A DNA stretch of 64,000 nucleotides, taken from contig NZ_JASLIP010000028.1 in the NCBI RefSeq assembly GCF_030152825.1, forward strand, positions 10,119-74,118, read 5' to 3'. This DNA is from Corynebacterium sp. Lineage in GTDB: Bacteria > Actinomycetota > Actinomycetes > Mycobacteriales > Mycobacteriaceae. Of the stretch, positions 46,955-61,315 are shown in pieces. The position numbers and the translations under genes are program-made. The notes below the pieces were generated by a model that made no database searches, had not been told where the DNA came from, and saw nothing but the letters and a program-made list of their open reading frames with translations. How positions within the stretch are numbered: position 1 is the first letter of the stretch; each line of letters begins with the position of its first letter.

Positions 46955-47692
46955 ATGAACGACGACGCCCTCCGTTGCGATGACAACGACCGCAACCGCG
47001 CCCAGGCTCTCCTCCACGACGCTCTTGGCCGCGGCCAGATCAACATCGCGGAGTTCGACGAGCGGGTTCAGCAGTGCATCGTCGCTGAGACCCGTGGCGA
47101 GCTGCTCGTGCCCCTGGCGGATCTCTTTCTCGACCCGCGCGCGGCACTTTACGGCCGCCCGACAGCTCCCTCTACCCCGCCGAGCCCGAGCACGCCCACA
47201 CAGCGACCCGCTCCTGCGAACAATGGGCAAAGTTTCTGGGAGAAGCTCACCAACTTCAACCGCCCGGCGGTACCCACGCGATCCCCGGAAGAGGTCGCTT
47301 ACTTCGCCAACCAGATGGTGACCGGCGAGAACCTGCCCAACAACAGGGTGCAGGCTCTATTCTCTGATCGCCGGGTCCACCACTGGACCGTGCCCGCCTA
47401 CCAGGAGGTCCGAGCGCACGCCGGAACAGTGACTGTCGACCTGCTCGCCGCGCGCCTGGCCTCGCACCACACCACCATCGACGTGGGGGCCGTATTCGGG
47501 GAGGTCAAAATCCTCGTTCCGGAGGGCATCCGCGTGCACATCGACACCGACGGCTCCTTCGGAGAGACGACCTTCAAGGTCGCCCGCGGTGCTGTCCCAC
47601 CGGAGCAGCTCCCCGCGAACGCGCCGACGCTGCGCATCACGGGCTCGCACAACCTCGGCTCCGTCACCGTGCGCGTCTTGCGCCTGAACTAA
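46955..47692 (+). CDS. DUF1707 domain protein with LiaF-like C-terminal region
   Basis: 245 residues. Residues 1-55 (LRCDDNDRNRAQALLHDALG, RGQINIAEFDERVQQC) are DUF1707. After a Pro/Ser/Thr linker, the C-terminal part (IDVGAVFGEVKILVPEGIRV, then GSHNLGSVTVRVLRLN) resembles the LiaF-type beta-solenoid. There is no ribosome binding site. TATCCT ends seven bases before the ATG, so the mRNA is probably leaderless. A longer in-frame start is rejected for lack of signals. Role unknown; often linked to envelope stress. Confidence 0.78.
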   Translation: MNDDALRCDDNDRNRAQALLHDALGRGQINIAEFDERVQQCIVAETRGELLVPLADLFLDPRAALYGRPTAPSTPPSPSTPTQRPAPANNGQSFWEKLTNFNRPAVPTRSPEEVAYFANQMVTGENLPNNRVQALFSDRRVHHWTVPAYQEVRAHAGTVTVDLLAARLASHHTTIDVGAVFGEVKILVPEGIRVHIDTDGSFGETTFKVARGAVPPEQLPANAPTLRITGSHNLGSVTVRVLRLN

Positions 47693-47800
47693 GCGCAGGG
47701 TCGGCGTCGCCGCCTTCTTTGCTCGTATTCGCGCCTTTCCTCTACAATCAGCGCCCGCTCCCCCACCCCCCGAAGACCCGTTCTCCCCTCCCCACGCACA

Positions 47801-47838
47801 GCAAAAGGCCCCAGGGTTCTAAAACCCTGGGGCCTTAA
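47801..47838 (-). terminator. Intrinsic terminator after rpoC
   Basis: Minus strand: AAGGCCCCAGGGTT, loop TTAG, AACCCTGGGGCCTT, then TTGC: a perfect 14-bp stem. Confidence 0.92.
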
Positions 47839-47867
47839 AGCTCTCGGTCTAAGCCCGAAACCTTGCC

Positions 47868-51839
<3,972 letters not shown>

Positions 51840-51925
51840 GTGGACTTCCTTTCCCCTCCAAGAATGTGGAGGGCCATTGTGGGTGAACCTAGGTCAGAAT
51901 CTGAAAGTGTGCGAAGCCTTGAGCG

Positions 51926-54900
51926 TTAGCCGACGTCGATGTCAGCGTCTGGACGCTCATCGCGCTGCAGGTTAATACCCAGCGCTGCGTTTGCGGACTC
52001 AAGCTCGTCGTCATCATCGGAGGACAGCTCCATCGGGGTGCCGTCCGCGGCCAGAACCTCAACGTTCAGGCACAGGGACTGCAGCTCCTTGAGGAGGACC
52101 TTGAAGGACTCTGGAATACCCGGATCCGGGATGTTCTCGCCCTTCACGATCGCCTCGTAGACCTTCACGCGGCCCACCACGTCATCGGACTTGATGGTCA
52201 GAAGCTCCTGCAGGGTGTAGGCGGCACCGTATGCCTGCATTGCCCACACCTCCATCTCGCCGAAGCGCTGGCCACCGAACTGGGCCTTACCACCCAGCGG
52301 CTGCTGGGTAATCATGGAGTAAGGACCGGTGGAACGGGCGTGAATCTTCTCGTCGACCAGGTGGTGCAGCTTCAGCATGTACATGTAGCCCACGGAGATC
52401 GGGTGCTCGTATGGCTCACCAGTACGGCCGTCGATCAGCTGCGCCTTACCGAAGTCATCCACCAGGCGAACACCATCGCGGTTCGGGCGCGAGGAGCGCA
52501 GCAGACCGGACAGCTCGGCGTTGGACGCACCGTCGAACACCGGGGTGGAGGTCAGGGAGTCGGCCGGAACGTCGTAGAGCTCCTCCGGCAGCGTCTCCAG
52601 CATCGCCTTGATCTTCGGGTCGTCGGAGTCGGTGTCGACCTGCCAACCGGCCTTCGCCAGCCAGCCCAGGTGCACCTCCAGGACCTGACCAATGTTCATA
52701 CGACGCGGCACACCGTGGGTGTTCAGGATGATGTCCACCGGGGTACCGTCCGGCAGGAACGGCATGTCCTCCTGCGGCAGGATCTTGCCGACGACACCCT
52801 TGTTGCCGTGGCGGCCGGCGAGCTTATCGCCGTCCTGGATCTTGCGCTTCTGGGCGACGTAGACGCGGACCATCTCGTTGACACCAGCGGCGAGGTCGTC
52901 GTCGTCCTCACGCGAGAAGACGCGTACGCCGATGACCTTGCCAGTCTCACCGTGCGGGACCTTCATGGAGGTATCGCGAACCTCGCGGGCCTTCTCACCG
53001 AAGATGGCGCGCAGCAAGCGCTCCTCCGGGGTCAGCTCCGTCTCACCCTTCGGGGTGACCTTACCAACGAGGATGTCACCGTCGCGGACGTCCGCACCGA
53101 TGCGGACGATACCGCGCTCATCGAGGTCAGCAAGGACGTCCTCGCCGACGTTTGGGATGTCGCGGGTGATCTCCTCCGGCCCCAGCTTGGTGTCGCGGGC
53201 GTCGATCTCGTACTCCTCGATGTGGATCGAGGTCAGCACGTCCTCCTCAACCATGCGCTGGGAGAGGATGATCGCATCCTCGTAGTTGTGGCCCTCCCAC
53301 GGCATGAAGGCGACGAGCAGGTTCTTGCCCAGCGCCATCTCACCGTTATCGGTGCCCGGGCCGTCGGCGATGACCTGGCCGGCCTCGACGCGGTCGCCCT
53401 GGTTAACCAGCGGCTTCTGATTGTAGCTGGTGCCCTGGTTGGTGCGCTCGAACTTACGCAGCATGAAGGTATCGCGGATGCCCTCATCGTCCATGATGGT
53501 GATGTAGTCAGCGGAGACGTACTCCACCACACCAGCCTTCGGGGCGATAATCAGGTCACCGGCGTCGTACGCAGCGCGCTGCTCGATACCGGTACCGACG
53601 TACGGGGCCTCGGCGCGCAGCAGCGGCACAGCCTGACGCTGCATGTTCGCACCCATGAGGGCTCGGTTGGCGTCGTCGTGCTCCAGGAACGGAATCATCG
53701 CGGTTGCGACGGAAACCATCTGGCGCGGGGAGACGTCCATGTAATCCACCTGGCTTGCCGGGACGACCTCCACGTCGCCGCCGCGCAGACGGACCTCAAT
53801 CTGGTCCTCGGTGAACTTCATGTCCGCATCGAAAGGCGTATTCGCCTGAGCGATGACGTGACGGTCCTCTTCGTCAGCGGTGAAGTACTCCACCTCGTCG
53901 GTGATCTGGCCATCGACGACGCGGCGGTACGGCGTCTCGATGAAGCCGAACGGGTTCACGCGGGCGTAGGAGGACAGGGAGCCGATCAGACCGATGTTCG
54001 GGCCCTCCGGGGTCTCAATCGGACACATGCGGCCGTAGTGAGACGGGTGAACGTCTCGGACCTCGAGGCCAGCACGCTCACGGGACAGACCACCCGGACC
54101 CAGCGCGGACAGACGGCGCTTGTGGGTCAGGCCGGACAGGGAGTTGTTCTGGTCCATGAACTGGGACAGCTGCGAGGTACCGAAGAACTCGCGGATCGCT
54201 GCCGAGACCGGACGCACGTTGATCAGGGAGGTCGGGGTGATGGACTCGGCGTCCTGCGTGGTCATGCGCTCGCGGACGACGCGCTCCATGCGGGACAGGC
54301 CAACCCGGACCTGGTTCTGGATCAGCTCGCCGACCGTACGCAGGCGGCGGTTGCCGAAGTGGTCGATGTCGTCGACCTCGATCGGGATCTCCACGCCCTC
54401 CGGGGAGGTCATGGTGCGCTCGCCCGCGTGCAGGCGGACGAGGTACTCGATCGTGGTGAGGATGTCTTCCTCGGTCAGGGTCATGTTGCCGTCGGTGTCG
54501 CCACCGAGGCCGAGCTTGCGGTTGACCTTGTAGCGGCCGACCTTCGCCAGGTCGTAGCGCTTCGGGCGGAAGAAGGAGTTCTCCAGCAGAGCCTGCGCGG
54601 AGTCGCGGGTCGGGGACTCGCCCGGACGCTGTTTGCGGTAGATCTCCAGCAGTGCCTCGTCCGTGTTCTCGACGCCATCCTTCTCGAGGGTGGACATCAT
54701 GATCTCGGAGAAGCCGAAGCGGTCGGTGATCTCCTGGGTGGTCAGACCGAGGGCCTTCAGCAGGACGGTCACCGGCTGGCGGCGCTTACGGTCGATGCGG
54801 ACGCCGACGGTCTCGCGCTTATCGACGTCGAACTCCAGCCATGCACCGCGGGAAGGGATGACCTTCACGCCGTGCAGCGGGCGCTCGGTGGAGGTGTCGA

Positions 54901-55438
54901 TCGACTCGTCGAAGTACACGCCCGGGGAGCGGACCAGCTGGGAGACGACGACACGCTCGGTGCCGTTGATGATGAAGGTGCCCTTGTCGGTCATCATCGG
55001 GAAGTCGCCGATGAAGACGGTCTGGGACTTAATTTCGCCGGACTGGGCGTTGGTGAACTCCGCGGTCACGTACAGCGGTGCCGCGTAGTTGATGTCCTTT
55101 TCCTTGGCCTCGTCGATGGAGGTCTTCACGTCGTCGAAGCGTGGCTCCGAGAGCGTGAGGGACATGTTTTCCGAATAGTCCTCAATGGGGGACAGCTCTT
55201 CGAGGATGTCCTCCAGTCCGCTCGTGACGCGGACTCCCTCCCCAGCCTCGGCCTGCATGCGGGCGCGCCACTCCGGGGCGCCGACGAGCCAGGCGAAGGA
55301 CTCTCGTTGGAGGTCAAGAAGGCCTGGAACCTCGATCGGTGCGTCGATCTTCGCGAAAGAGTAGCGAGTCGATGCTCCGGGGATTCCGGCCACTGAACTT
55401 GTCTGGCGGGAGACTGCCAAGATGGGTCCTTCCAGCAC
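51926..55438 (-). CDS. rpoB: RNA polymerase beta subunit
   Basis: 1170 residues from a [23 protein letters not shown]. The rifampicin pocket reads [20 protein letters not shown] with no change at the classical resistance positions. The Ser after NN is, as I recall, normal for corynebacteria. The C-terminus ends in an acidic stretch ([20 protein letters not shown]). Upstream is a GAGGAG ribosome binding site and a long leader of about 250 bases. Confidence 0.99.
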   Translation of the reverse strand: MLEGPILAVSRQTSSVAGIPGASTRYSFAKIDAPIEVPGLLDLQRESFAWLVGAPEWRARMQAEAGEGVRVTSGLEDILEELSPIEDYSENMSLTLSEPRFDDVKTSIDEAKEKDINYAAPLYVTAEFTNAQSGEIKSQTVFIGDFPMMTDKGTFIINGTERVVVSQLVRSPGVYFDESIDTSTERPLHGVKVIPSRGAWLEFDVDKRETVGVRIDRKRRQPVTVLLKALGLTTQEITDRFGFSEIMMSTLEKDGVENTDEALLEIYRKQRPGESPTRDSAQALLENSFFRPKRYDLAKVGRYKVNRKLGLGGDTDGNMTLTEEDILTTIEYLVRLHAGERTMTSPEGVEIPIEVDDIDHFGNRRLRTVGELIQNQVRVGLSRMERVVRERMTTQDAESITPTSLINVRPVSAAIREFFGTSQLSQFMDQNNSLSGLTHKRRLSALGPGGLSRERAGLEVRDVHPSHYGRMCPIETPEGPNIGLIGSLSSYARVNPFGFIETPYRRVVDGQITDEVEYFTADEEDRHVIAQANTPFDADMKFTEDQIEVRLRGGDVEVVPASQVDYMDVSPRQMVSVATAMIPFLEHDDANRALMGANMQRQAVPLLRAEAPYVGTGIEQRAAYDAGDLIIAPKAGVVEYVSADYITIMDDEGIRDTFMLRKFERTNQGTSYNQKPLVNQGDRVEAGQVIADGPGTDNGEMALGKNLLVAFMPWEGHNYEDAIILSQRMVEEDVLTSIHIEEYEIDARDTKLGPEEITRDIPNVGEDVLADLDERGIVRIGADVRDGDILVGKVTPKGETELTPEERLLRAIFGEKAREVRDTSMKVPHGETGKVIGVRVFSREDDDDLAAGVNEMVRVYVAQKRKIQDGDKLAGRHGNKGVVGKILPQEDMPFLPDGTPVDIILNTHGVPRRMNIGQVLEVHLGWLAKAGWQVDTDSDDPKIKAMLETLPEELYDVPADSLTSTPVFDGASNAELSGLLRSSRPNRDGVRLVDDFGKAQLIDGRTGEPYEHPISVGYMYMLKLHHLVDEKIHARSTGPYSMITQQPLGGKAQFGGQRFGEMEVWAMQAYGAAYTLQELLTIKSDDVVGRVKVYEAIVKGENIPDPGIPESFKVLLKELQSLCLNVEVLAADGTPMELSSDDDDELESANAALGINLQRDERPDADIDVG

Positions 55439-55780
55439 TAAGCGTTTCTCCTCGCCTGGGTGGAGCCAGGCTGGGAAACGGTTGCGTGAGCGTACGATTT
55501 TTCGTGGTGGTCTATATCGGTGGTGTTACTCTGAACGCCAGATAAGCAGGAACGCCTAAAGGACCTTGTCAAATCCGCTTTCCGCAGCCTGCGACTGCTG
55601 GAGGGAAGCTCATTGCCAAGGCCGATTGTTGGTGAGATCATCATCTCTCAACTCGCCTGCCCACACGGGTTCAGAATTTAACCAGCGCAACGAACTACCA
55701 TATAGTAGTAGCCCCCAAATGTCCACCCCCGTGGACACTGATCAGGCCGATAGTATCTGTCCGCTTCGGTGGGCGCAAAA
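55439..55780 (-). other. 342-bp rpoB upstream region
   Basis: Contains the rpoB leader and promoter. A second possible -10 (TATAGA, near 55512-55517) is closer to the gene. No coding sequence is visible. Confidence 0.5.
55699..55736 (-). promoter_or_regulatory. Predicted rpoBC promoter overlapped by a 16-bp palindrome
   Basis: Minus strand GTGGAC (55721-55726), a 16-base spacer, TATATG (55699-55704). The -35 is one arm of the perfect inverted repeat GTCCAC-CCCC-GTGGAC (55721-55736), which could be an operator. Confidence 0.45.
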
Positions 55781-56755
55781 TTACACGCTTGTAGCCCGGC
55801 GCTTCCGTTCGCGGCGCAGCGCCACCACGAGTGCGGCGAGCAGCAGGATCACGCCCGCCCAGAACACCCCACGACCCCATTTTTCCGTGGAACGCTTGCC
55901 ACCGAGCTCGTCCGCCTGGTCCAGCATCTGGCGCTCATTGGCCTCGGTCGTGCGCCCCTCAAACTTCAGCAGCGGCTCCACCGCCTCGCCTTCAGCGTTG
56001 CGGTACTCGTCCCGAATGTGCTCCTCGATACCCACGATCATGCCGGACGCCGGCTCCACCGCCAGCTCGCGCCAGCCGCCGTGGTACAGCTCCGCACGGT
56101 CGCCGTCCTTGACGATGTCGTTGCGGATGCCGCTGTAGCGGGAGCTGACCTTTTCCGCCGGGATCTTCTGACGGAAGAGGTAGATCTCCTTCTCCTCACC
56201 GCTGGAGGTCCCCCGGCGCTCGGTGCCCCGGAACTCCGCCGGGTAGGCGCGGCGGGCGGTCCAGTCGAAGTACTCGTAGCTCTGCTGCTGGGTGTCCACC
56301 GGGAACTTCGCCCAGGAGCCCTCCATCTCCACGGCCTTCGGCGGGGTTGCCGGGGAATCCGCGACCTTGGCCTCCCCCACGGCCTCGCCGTTCATCCGGT
56401 TCAGCCGATAGCTATAAACCTGCGCGTCCAGCAGGGACTCCAGGTCATCGTCCACGTTGGTACGAGCGTTGGAGACGCCGACACGCACCGTCGCCTCCTC
56501 CTCTGTCGCCGGCTGGCCCAGTTGCATGTTGAACTGGCGAGCCACCGGCGCTTGGATGGGCTCATCCTTCCCCACGCCCAGGTAACCCGGCCCCACAGTC
56601 GCGTCATCGTCTTCCAAGGTGAAGGTGGTGTGCTGCAGCCCCAGCGGCACCGGCCGCTCCTCAGGGAAGAGCCGTGGCAGGAGCACGCCCGCCACGATCA
56701 TGGCGCTGGCCAGGCCGAGCACAAACACAGCAACGATACGGGACTTCGAGTTCAT
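55781..56755 (-). CDS. DUF3068 (PorA-family) membrane protein
   Basis: 324 residues from the ATG at 56755; two upstream in-frame ATGs, at 56764 and 56785, are possible and none has a good ribosome binding site. One N-terminal helix (IVAVFVLGLASAMIVAGVLL), a large extracytoplasmic domain, and one C-terminal helix (GVFWAGVILLLAALVVAL) before a basic tail. This two-helix layout is typical of DUF3068 proteins of mycolic-acid actinobacteria. Function unknown. It separates rplL from rpoB. Confidence 0.78.
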   Translation of the reverse strand: MNSKSRIVAVFVLGLASAMIVAGVLLPRLFPEERPVPLGLQHTTFTLEDDDATVGPGYLGVGKDEPIQAPVARQFNMQLGQPATEEEATVRVGVSNARTNVDDDLESLLDAQVYSYRLNRMNGEAVGEAKVADSPATPPKAVEMEGSWAKFPVDTQQQSYEYFDWTARRAYPAEFRGTERRGTSSGEEKEIYLFRQKIPAEKVSSRYSGIRNDIVKDGDRAELYHGGWRELAVEPASGMIVGIEEHIRDEYRNAEGEAVEPLLKFEGRTTEANERQMLDQADELGGKRSTEKWGRGVFWAGVILLLAALVVALRRERKRRATSV

Positions 56756-56822
56756 GCTGAACATGCTACAACAGCCCGCAGTCATACTGTTTCCCTTTAA
56801 AAAGCAGCTCTGGGCAACAATA

Positions 56823-56860
56823 AGAAAACCGCCCCAGCAAGACGAACCTTGCGGGGCGAT
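56823..56860 (-). terminator. Intrinsic terminator after rplL
   Basis: Minus strand: CGCCCCGCAAG, loop GTTCGT, CTTGCTGGGGCG, then GTTTTCTTATT. Confidence 0.85.
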
Positions 56861-56892
56861 GAATCACGCGGCCGCTATGCGCGGCAACTGGA

Positions 56893-57279
56893 TTACTTGA
56901 GGGAGACCTTTGCGCCGGCCTCTTCCAGCTTAGCCTTAGCTGCCTCAGCGTCCTCCTTGGAAGCACCCTCGAGCAGAGCCTTCGGAGCAGCCTCAACGAG
57001 CTCCTTAGCCTCCTTCAGGCCCAGGCCGGAGACGACCTCGCGCACGACCTTAATGACGCCGATCTTCTTAGCGCCTGCGTCCTCCAGGACGACGTCGAAC
57101 TCGTCCTTCTCCTCAGCAGCAGCGCCGCCCTCAGCGCCACCAGCAGCTGCAACAGCAGCAACCGGAGCAGCAGCGGTGACGTCGAAGGTCTCCTCGAACA
57201 GCTTGACGAACTCAGAGAGCTCGATCAGGGTCATCTCCTTGAAGGCATCCAGCAGCTCTTCGTTGGTGAACTTAGCCAT
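56893..57279 (-). CDS. rplL: 50S ribosomal protein L7/L12
   Basis: 128 residues from the ATG at 57279 ([20 protein letters not shown]). An ATG three codons earlier lies within the ribosome binding site AAAGGATG and is rejected. The hinge is Ala/Gly/Glu-rich, and the C-terminal domain has [20 protein letters not shown], the factor-binding surface. Confidence 0.98.
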   Translation of the reverse strand: MAKFTNEELLDAFKEMTLIELSEFVKLFEETFDVTAAAPVAAVAAAGGAEGGAAAEEKDEFDVVLEDAGAKKIGVIKVVREVVSGLGLKEAKELVEAAPKALLEGASKEDAEAAKAKLEEAGAKVSLK

Positions 57280-57415
57280 AATAGGCATCCTTTCGTGTTG
57301 CGCCGCCTGGGCAATCGGCCCTGCGGCGAAGTGTTTTTAAAAGTTTTTACTGTGATGGACCGGCTTGAGATCCAGCGCGGTGGCACACCGTGCCCTCGCG
57401 CCCAGCGTGGCGGAA

Positions 57416-57928
57416 CTAGTCCTTCTTCTCCTGCAGGGCAGCCGCGAGGCGTGCAACCTGGGACGCAGGAGCGTTGAACAGTCCAGCAGCCTTTGCCAAG
57501 GAACCCTGGAGAGCACCGGCCAGCTTGGCCAGGGTGGTCTCGCGGTTGTCCAGGTCGGCGATAGCCATGACCTGCTCAGCGGACAGCGCAGCGCCGTCCA
57601 TGTTCCCGCCCTTGACGACGAAAGCCTCGTGATCCTTGCCGAAAGCCTTCATGGCCTTAGCTGCGTCAACAGCCTCGCCCTTGATGAAAGCAACAGCGGT
57701 AGGACCAGTCAGCAGGGATTCGTCGAACTCAACGCCGGCTTCCTTAGCAGCCAGCTTGAGCAGGGTGTTCTTGGCGACGGAGTAGGTGACATCCTGACCC
57801 AGCGCGCGACGCAGCTCAGTGGTCTCAACCACGGACAGACCGCGGTATTCGGTCAGCACGGTGGCGTCTGCTTCCTCGAAGCGTGCCTTGAGCTCCTGCA
57901 GCGCTGCAGTGTTCTTTGGATTAGCCAT
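57416..57928 (-). CDS. rplJ: 50S ribosomal protein L10
   Basis: 170 residues, [20 protein letters not shown], then [20 protein letters not shown]. Forms the stalk base carrying L7/L12 dimers. Operon with rplL. Confidence 0.97.
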   Translation of the reverse strand: MANPKNTAALQELKARFEEADATVLTEYRGLSVVETTELRRALGQDVTYSVAKNTLLKLAAKEAGVEFDESLLTGPTAVAFIKGEAVDAAKAMKAFGKDHEAFVVKGGNMDGAALSAEQVMAIADLDNRETTLAKLAGALQGSLAKAAGLFNAPASQVARLAAALQEKKD

Positions 57929-58289
57929 ACTCTCGCCTCCTTCCTGATGTTCTGGTGTACGTGTGTACGTGCACCGGCGATCGAAACGAAGGAAACACTT
58001 TCACAACGACAAAGCGCCCCGTACCCGCAGGGGGCAACGGGGCGCTTCTGGAGTCGCAGCTCGCTGGCGTGAAGCTAGCGGCGCGATACAAAACGTCTCG
58101 TGTTACCTGCGTGGGCCGTCATCATGACGATGATCCTTCAACCCGGGAGCGCTCGCACGAGCTTGCCGAATATCTCAGCGATGCTGGAAAGCGTTTTCCC
58201 AAGTGACCGACGGTCTTCGGTGAAACTTTGAAACATATCAAAACTTCGCCTGACAGCTTAACACCCGACAGCAGGAAGACCAAATCAGG
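57929..58289 (-). other. 361-bp rplJ upstream region
   Basis: Carries a strong hairpin (58012-58047), an alternating GTGTACGTGTGTACGTGCAC tract close to rplJ, and the rplJ ribosome binding site (GGAGG near 57936). No gene is seen. Confidence 0.5.
58009..58047 (-). promoter_or_regulatory. Hairpin in the rplJL leader (attenuator or terminator)
   Basis: Minus strand AAGCGCCCCGT and ACGGGGCGCTT form a perfect 11-bp stem about 80 bases upstream of rplJ, followed by TTGTCGTTGTG, which is a poor T-run. rplJL leaders are known sites of L10 autoregulation; this may be that element or the terminator of the upstream gene. Confidence 0.5.
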
Positions 58290-59447
58290 CTAAGCGGCAC
58301 CGCGGTACTGCTCGGCCTCCTCCCCACGGCGTTTCATCTCATGCCAATGCTGCCGTGCCGACTCCCGGGACCGCTCGCCCCATTGCACATCCCAATCCTT
58401 CTCCTCGGTGCCATCGGCTTCCCCGTCGTAGTCCTCATTGCGGGAGTAGAGCCGCTGCCGTTCCCGAGCCCCGTGGGTCAAGCGCCGGACCGCGGCGTCC
58501 GAATTGAAGCTCGACCCCAGGGCTCCGGCAGTGACACCCATGGATGCTGCGAGCCAAGAAATCCGAGCATATGTTCCCACTGTCACCGGCTCACCTAAGA
58601 CCTTCGTCATGTAGTCCGGGGCGATGATCGCACCGGCGCCGGCAAAAATGAAGAGGAAGAGGATGGCATACATCCCCAAAACCGCGACCGCGAGGGTGAG
58701 CAGCGTCGAACCGTTGTACAGCGCGATGAACCCCTTGAAGGACTTTGCACTGGGCTTGTCCCAGAGGCTGTTATCCAGCAGTAGCCACAGAATCATGGCT
58801 AGCACCGCGACGATATTGACCACCGCCAGGCGGGTGACGGTGAGGTAGTCGGCCATTTCCCAGATTGAGCTATAGAAGATGCCGAAGGCGCCTACCCCGA
58901 TGCCAGCAGCCAGCGCGCCGGACAATGCACCGATCGAGCGACTCGGCTGATTCGTCGAGATCATGCCGAGCATCGTCTTGATCTTGCTCTTTTCCTCCCG
59001 GGTCGACTGCTCCCCTTCGCCCTGGGAAGACGCCAGGTAGTCGCGGTATTTTTGGATCACCCGCGTCATCTCTTGAGCTAGCCCTTCCCGGGCACCAAGA
59101 ACTCCGAGCGTGGGGTAGCTGATCACCGCCACACCTTGCTTCGGGTAAAGCTCGCTTCTTAAGACGGTGGCGTCACTAAATCGCGGCAGCTCGGTGACGA
59201 GCAGCTGCAGGTCCGCGGGGCTCCGTTCGCTCGGGACATCCGGTGCGATCAGGGAATGGTTGGGGTCCATGAGTAGCAGCTGGGTGTCGAGGTTGAAGCT
59301 GCAATCTTCTGGCAGGTCCCCGCGGTCGAGAACCTTTGATACTTGGGCAGATACAAGCCCGGGGTCCGCAACGATGCAGACTGATAGTTGGGAAGTTTTA
59401 TCGCTTGGGGTGGATTGTGAAATCTGGTGCCTTTCCTTAGTCAGCAC
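58290..59447 (-). CDS. Hypothetical membrane protein
   Basis: 385 residues. The first 165 are soluble (LSVCIVADPGLVSAQVSKVL, then LELYP-type segments and VISYPTLGVLGAREGLAQEM). Three to four membrane helices follow at about 170-195, 203-228, 246-275 and 293-312. The C-terminal tail is highly charged. No known family is recognised. The soluble front end resembles a nucleotide-fold start (hydrophobic strand, then ADPG), but this is not enough for a function. Lone gene upstream of rplJ. Confidence 0.65.
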   Translation of the reverse strand: MLTKERHQISQSTPSDKTSQLSVCIVADPGLVSAQVSKVLDRGDLPEDCSFNLDTQLLLMDPNHSLIAPDVPSERSPADLQLLVTELPRFSDATVLRSELYPKQGVAVISYPTLGVLGAREGLAQEMTRVIQKYRDYLASSQGEGEQSTREEKSKIKTMLGMISTNQPSRSIGALSGALAAGIGVGAFGIFYSSIWEMADYLTVTRLAVVNIVAVLAMILWLLLDNSLWDKPSAKSFKGFIALYNGSTLLTLAVAVLGMYAILFLFIFAGAGAIIAPDYMTKVLGEPVTVGTYARISWLAASMGVTAGALGSSFNSDAAVRRLTHGARERQRLYSRNEDYDGEADGTEEKDWDVQWGERSRESARQHWHEMKRRGEEAEQYRGAA

Positions 59448-59610
59448 TTCCCCAGACTAGGGCAGAAACATCACGCCTGCGAGGCGGGTCTTGTGGTGCG
59501 GGGCAGCTGATACCCTCAAAGCCTTACCCCACCTGCCCCCGCAGCTATCACTTTGCCGGCCGCACTCACCCAGAATGTCGCCGCTCGGTGATAACAACGA
59601 AGGAACAACC

Positions 59611-60330
59611 ATGGCACCATTCGATACCGCCGATACGACCCCAGAGGGCGACGCTGAAAAACAGACCGACGGCACGGAAGAACAGATCCCGGCCTTCATC
59701 TCCCAGCCCGACCGGCTAGACAAGTGGATCTGGGCCTACCTGGTGGTCGCGACCCTCTTCAGCTTCGCGATGATCCCGCTGCGCGTGTGGCTCCTCAACA
59801 ACCCCGTGCCCTACGCACTCATGGTGGGCGGCTATACCTCCTCGATCGTGGGCGGGGCTGAGTCCACCACCGGTGGGGTCTCGGCGGTCGCCATCGTTGT
59901 GCTGACCCTGGTCGGAGCGCTGAAGACCGTCCCCCTGTGGTGGCTGGTCGGCAACAAGTGGGGCCTGGAATACCTGCGCATGTCGGTCGCCCACTCCCCC
60001 AGGTTGCAGCGCTGGACCGCGCGACTGGAAAATGCCCGCCCCGGCGTGCTGGGCGCGGCGATCGTGCTCTCCTATATCCCCTTCGTGCCCACCATCGTGA
60101 TCGCCAACCTGCTGGCCGGCATCCGCCGCATGAGCTTCTGGACAGTATTGGGGCTCAACGCCTTCGGCGTGCTGGTCACCAACGCCTTCTTCGCTTACCT
60201 GGGCGTGACCTACGGAGAGCAGGTGATCTCGATCGTGGAGCAGGTCAACCGCTACGCCATGTGGATCACGATCGCGCTGCTGGTGTTCATGTTCTGGAGC
60301 ATTTCGAAGCAGAACAAGAAGGCCGCCTAA
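59611..60330 (+). CDS. DedA/VTT-like membrane protein
   Basis: 239 residues from the ATG at 59611, preceded by GAAGGA; longer in-frame starts lack a ribosome binding site. Five to six membrane helices. The region VLGAAIVLSYIPFVPTIVIA, then LAGIRRMSFWTVLGLNAFGV, resembles the VTT (SNARE-associated) core of DedA proteins, which are lipid transporters or scramblases. The short polar N-terminus is rich in Thr, Asp and Glu. Divergent from the hypothetical membrane protein and convergent with rplA. Confidence 0.65.
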   Translation: MAPFDTADTTPEGDAEKQTDGTEEQIPAFISQPDRLDKWIWAYLVVATLFSFAMIPLRVWLLNNPVPYALMVGGYTSSIVGGAESTTGGVSAVAIVVLTLVGALKTVPLWWLVGNKWGLEYLRMSVAHSPRLQRWTARLENARPGVLGAAIVLSYIPFVPTIVIANLLAGIRRMSFWTVLGLNAFGVLVTNAFFAYLGVTYGEQVISIVEQVNRYAMWITIALLVFMFWSISKQNKKAA

Positions 60331-60381
60331 GTTAAAGGCGATCCATACGTACCGCGAAAGCCAGCCCTTCAATACATTTCA

Positions 60382-60426
60382 GGCCCCGCCTCTTCATAAA
60401 TCAGCCCATGAGGAGGCGGGGCCTTC
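60382..60426 (+). terminator. Hairpin after the DedA-like gene
   Basis: GGCCCCGCCTC and GAGGCGGGGCC form a perfect 11-bp stem with a 20-base loop, followed by TTCCCC. Good stem, short T-run. Confidence 0.6.
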
Positions 60427-60434
60427 CCCACGAC

Positions 60435-60468
60435 GCAAAGAAGCCCCGACCCTTTCCGGGGCCGGGGC
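60435..60468 (-). terminator. Intrinsic terminator after rplA
   Basis: Minus strand: GCCCCGGCCC, loop CGGAAA, GGGTCGGGGC, then TTCTTTG. Confidence 0.78.
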
Positions 60469-60491
60469 AGCTACGCCAGTGACGCTAGGGC

Positions 60492-61208
60492 TTAAGCCTC
60501 AGCCTCGTCTGCGTAGTTCTTCTGGATGGTCTCGTCGACCGGGACACCCGGGCCGTTGGTGGAGGACAGTGTGACCTTCTTGATGTACTTACCCTTCGAG
60601 GAGGACGGCTTGATGCGCAGCAGCTCGTCGATCAGGGCGCCGTAGTTCTCGGCCAGCTTCTTCTCGTCGAAGGAAGCCTTACCGATCAGGGCGTGCAGGT
60701 TGGAAGCCTTGTCCACGCGGAAGGAGATCTTGCCGCCCTTGATCTCGGAGACAGCCTTAGCAACGTCGGTGGTGACGGTGCCGGTCTTCGGGTTCGGCAT
60801 CAGACCACGCGGGCCCAGCACGCGAGCAACGCGGCCGACCTTAGCCATCTGATCCGGGGTAGCGATCGCAGCGTCGAAGTCGGTCCAGCCGCCCTGGATC
60901 TTCTCGATCAGCTCAGCGGAGCCAACGAAGTCTGCGCCTGCCTCCTCGGCAGCGGTAGCGTTCGGTCCCTCGGCGAAGACGACCACGCGGACGTCCTTAC
61001 CGGTGCCGTTCGGCAGCGCGACGGTGCCGCGGACCAGCTGGTCAGCCTTGCGCGGGTCGACGCCCAGGCGGATCGCAACGTCGATGGTTGCGTCGTAGTT
61101 CTTGGAGGACGTCGCCTTGGCCAGCTTCGCAGCCTGCAGCGGGGTGTACTTGTTATCGCGGTCGACCTTAGCGGCCGCCTCGCGGTAAGCCTTAGAAACC
61201 TTGCTCAT
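60492..61208 (-). CDS. rplA: 50S ribosomal protein L1
   Basis: 238 residues; [20 protein letters not shown] and [20 protein letters not shown] are L1 signatures. Forms the mobile L1 stalk. Downstream of rplK with a 107-base gap. Confidence 0.98.
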   Translation of the reverse strand: MSKVSKAYREAAAKVDRDNKYTPLQAAKLAKATSSKNYDATIDVAIRLGVDPRKADQLVRGTVALPNGTGKDVRVVVFAEGPNATAAEEAGADFVGSAELIEKIQGGWTDFDAAIATPDQMAKVGRVARVLGPRGLMPNPKTGTVTTDVAKAVSEIKGGKISFRVDKASNLHALIGKASFDEKKLAENYGALIDELLRIKPSSSKGKYIKKVTLSSTNGPGVPVDETIQKNYADEAEA

Positions 61209-61315
61209 GAAAATTCCAATCTGGGTTTTAGGTGTTGGAGTTGTGGTCTAGTGGGTCAGCAAGCGACCCTGCCACGCGATGAAACCCCGGCGGTCAACCC
61301 ACCGGGGTGGCGCAC

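Noticed and set aside
54090..54180. Ser in place of Pro in the RpoB rifampicin region (NNSLSG)
   Set aside because: As I recall it is the ordinary corynebacterial residue and is not a classical resistance change.
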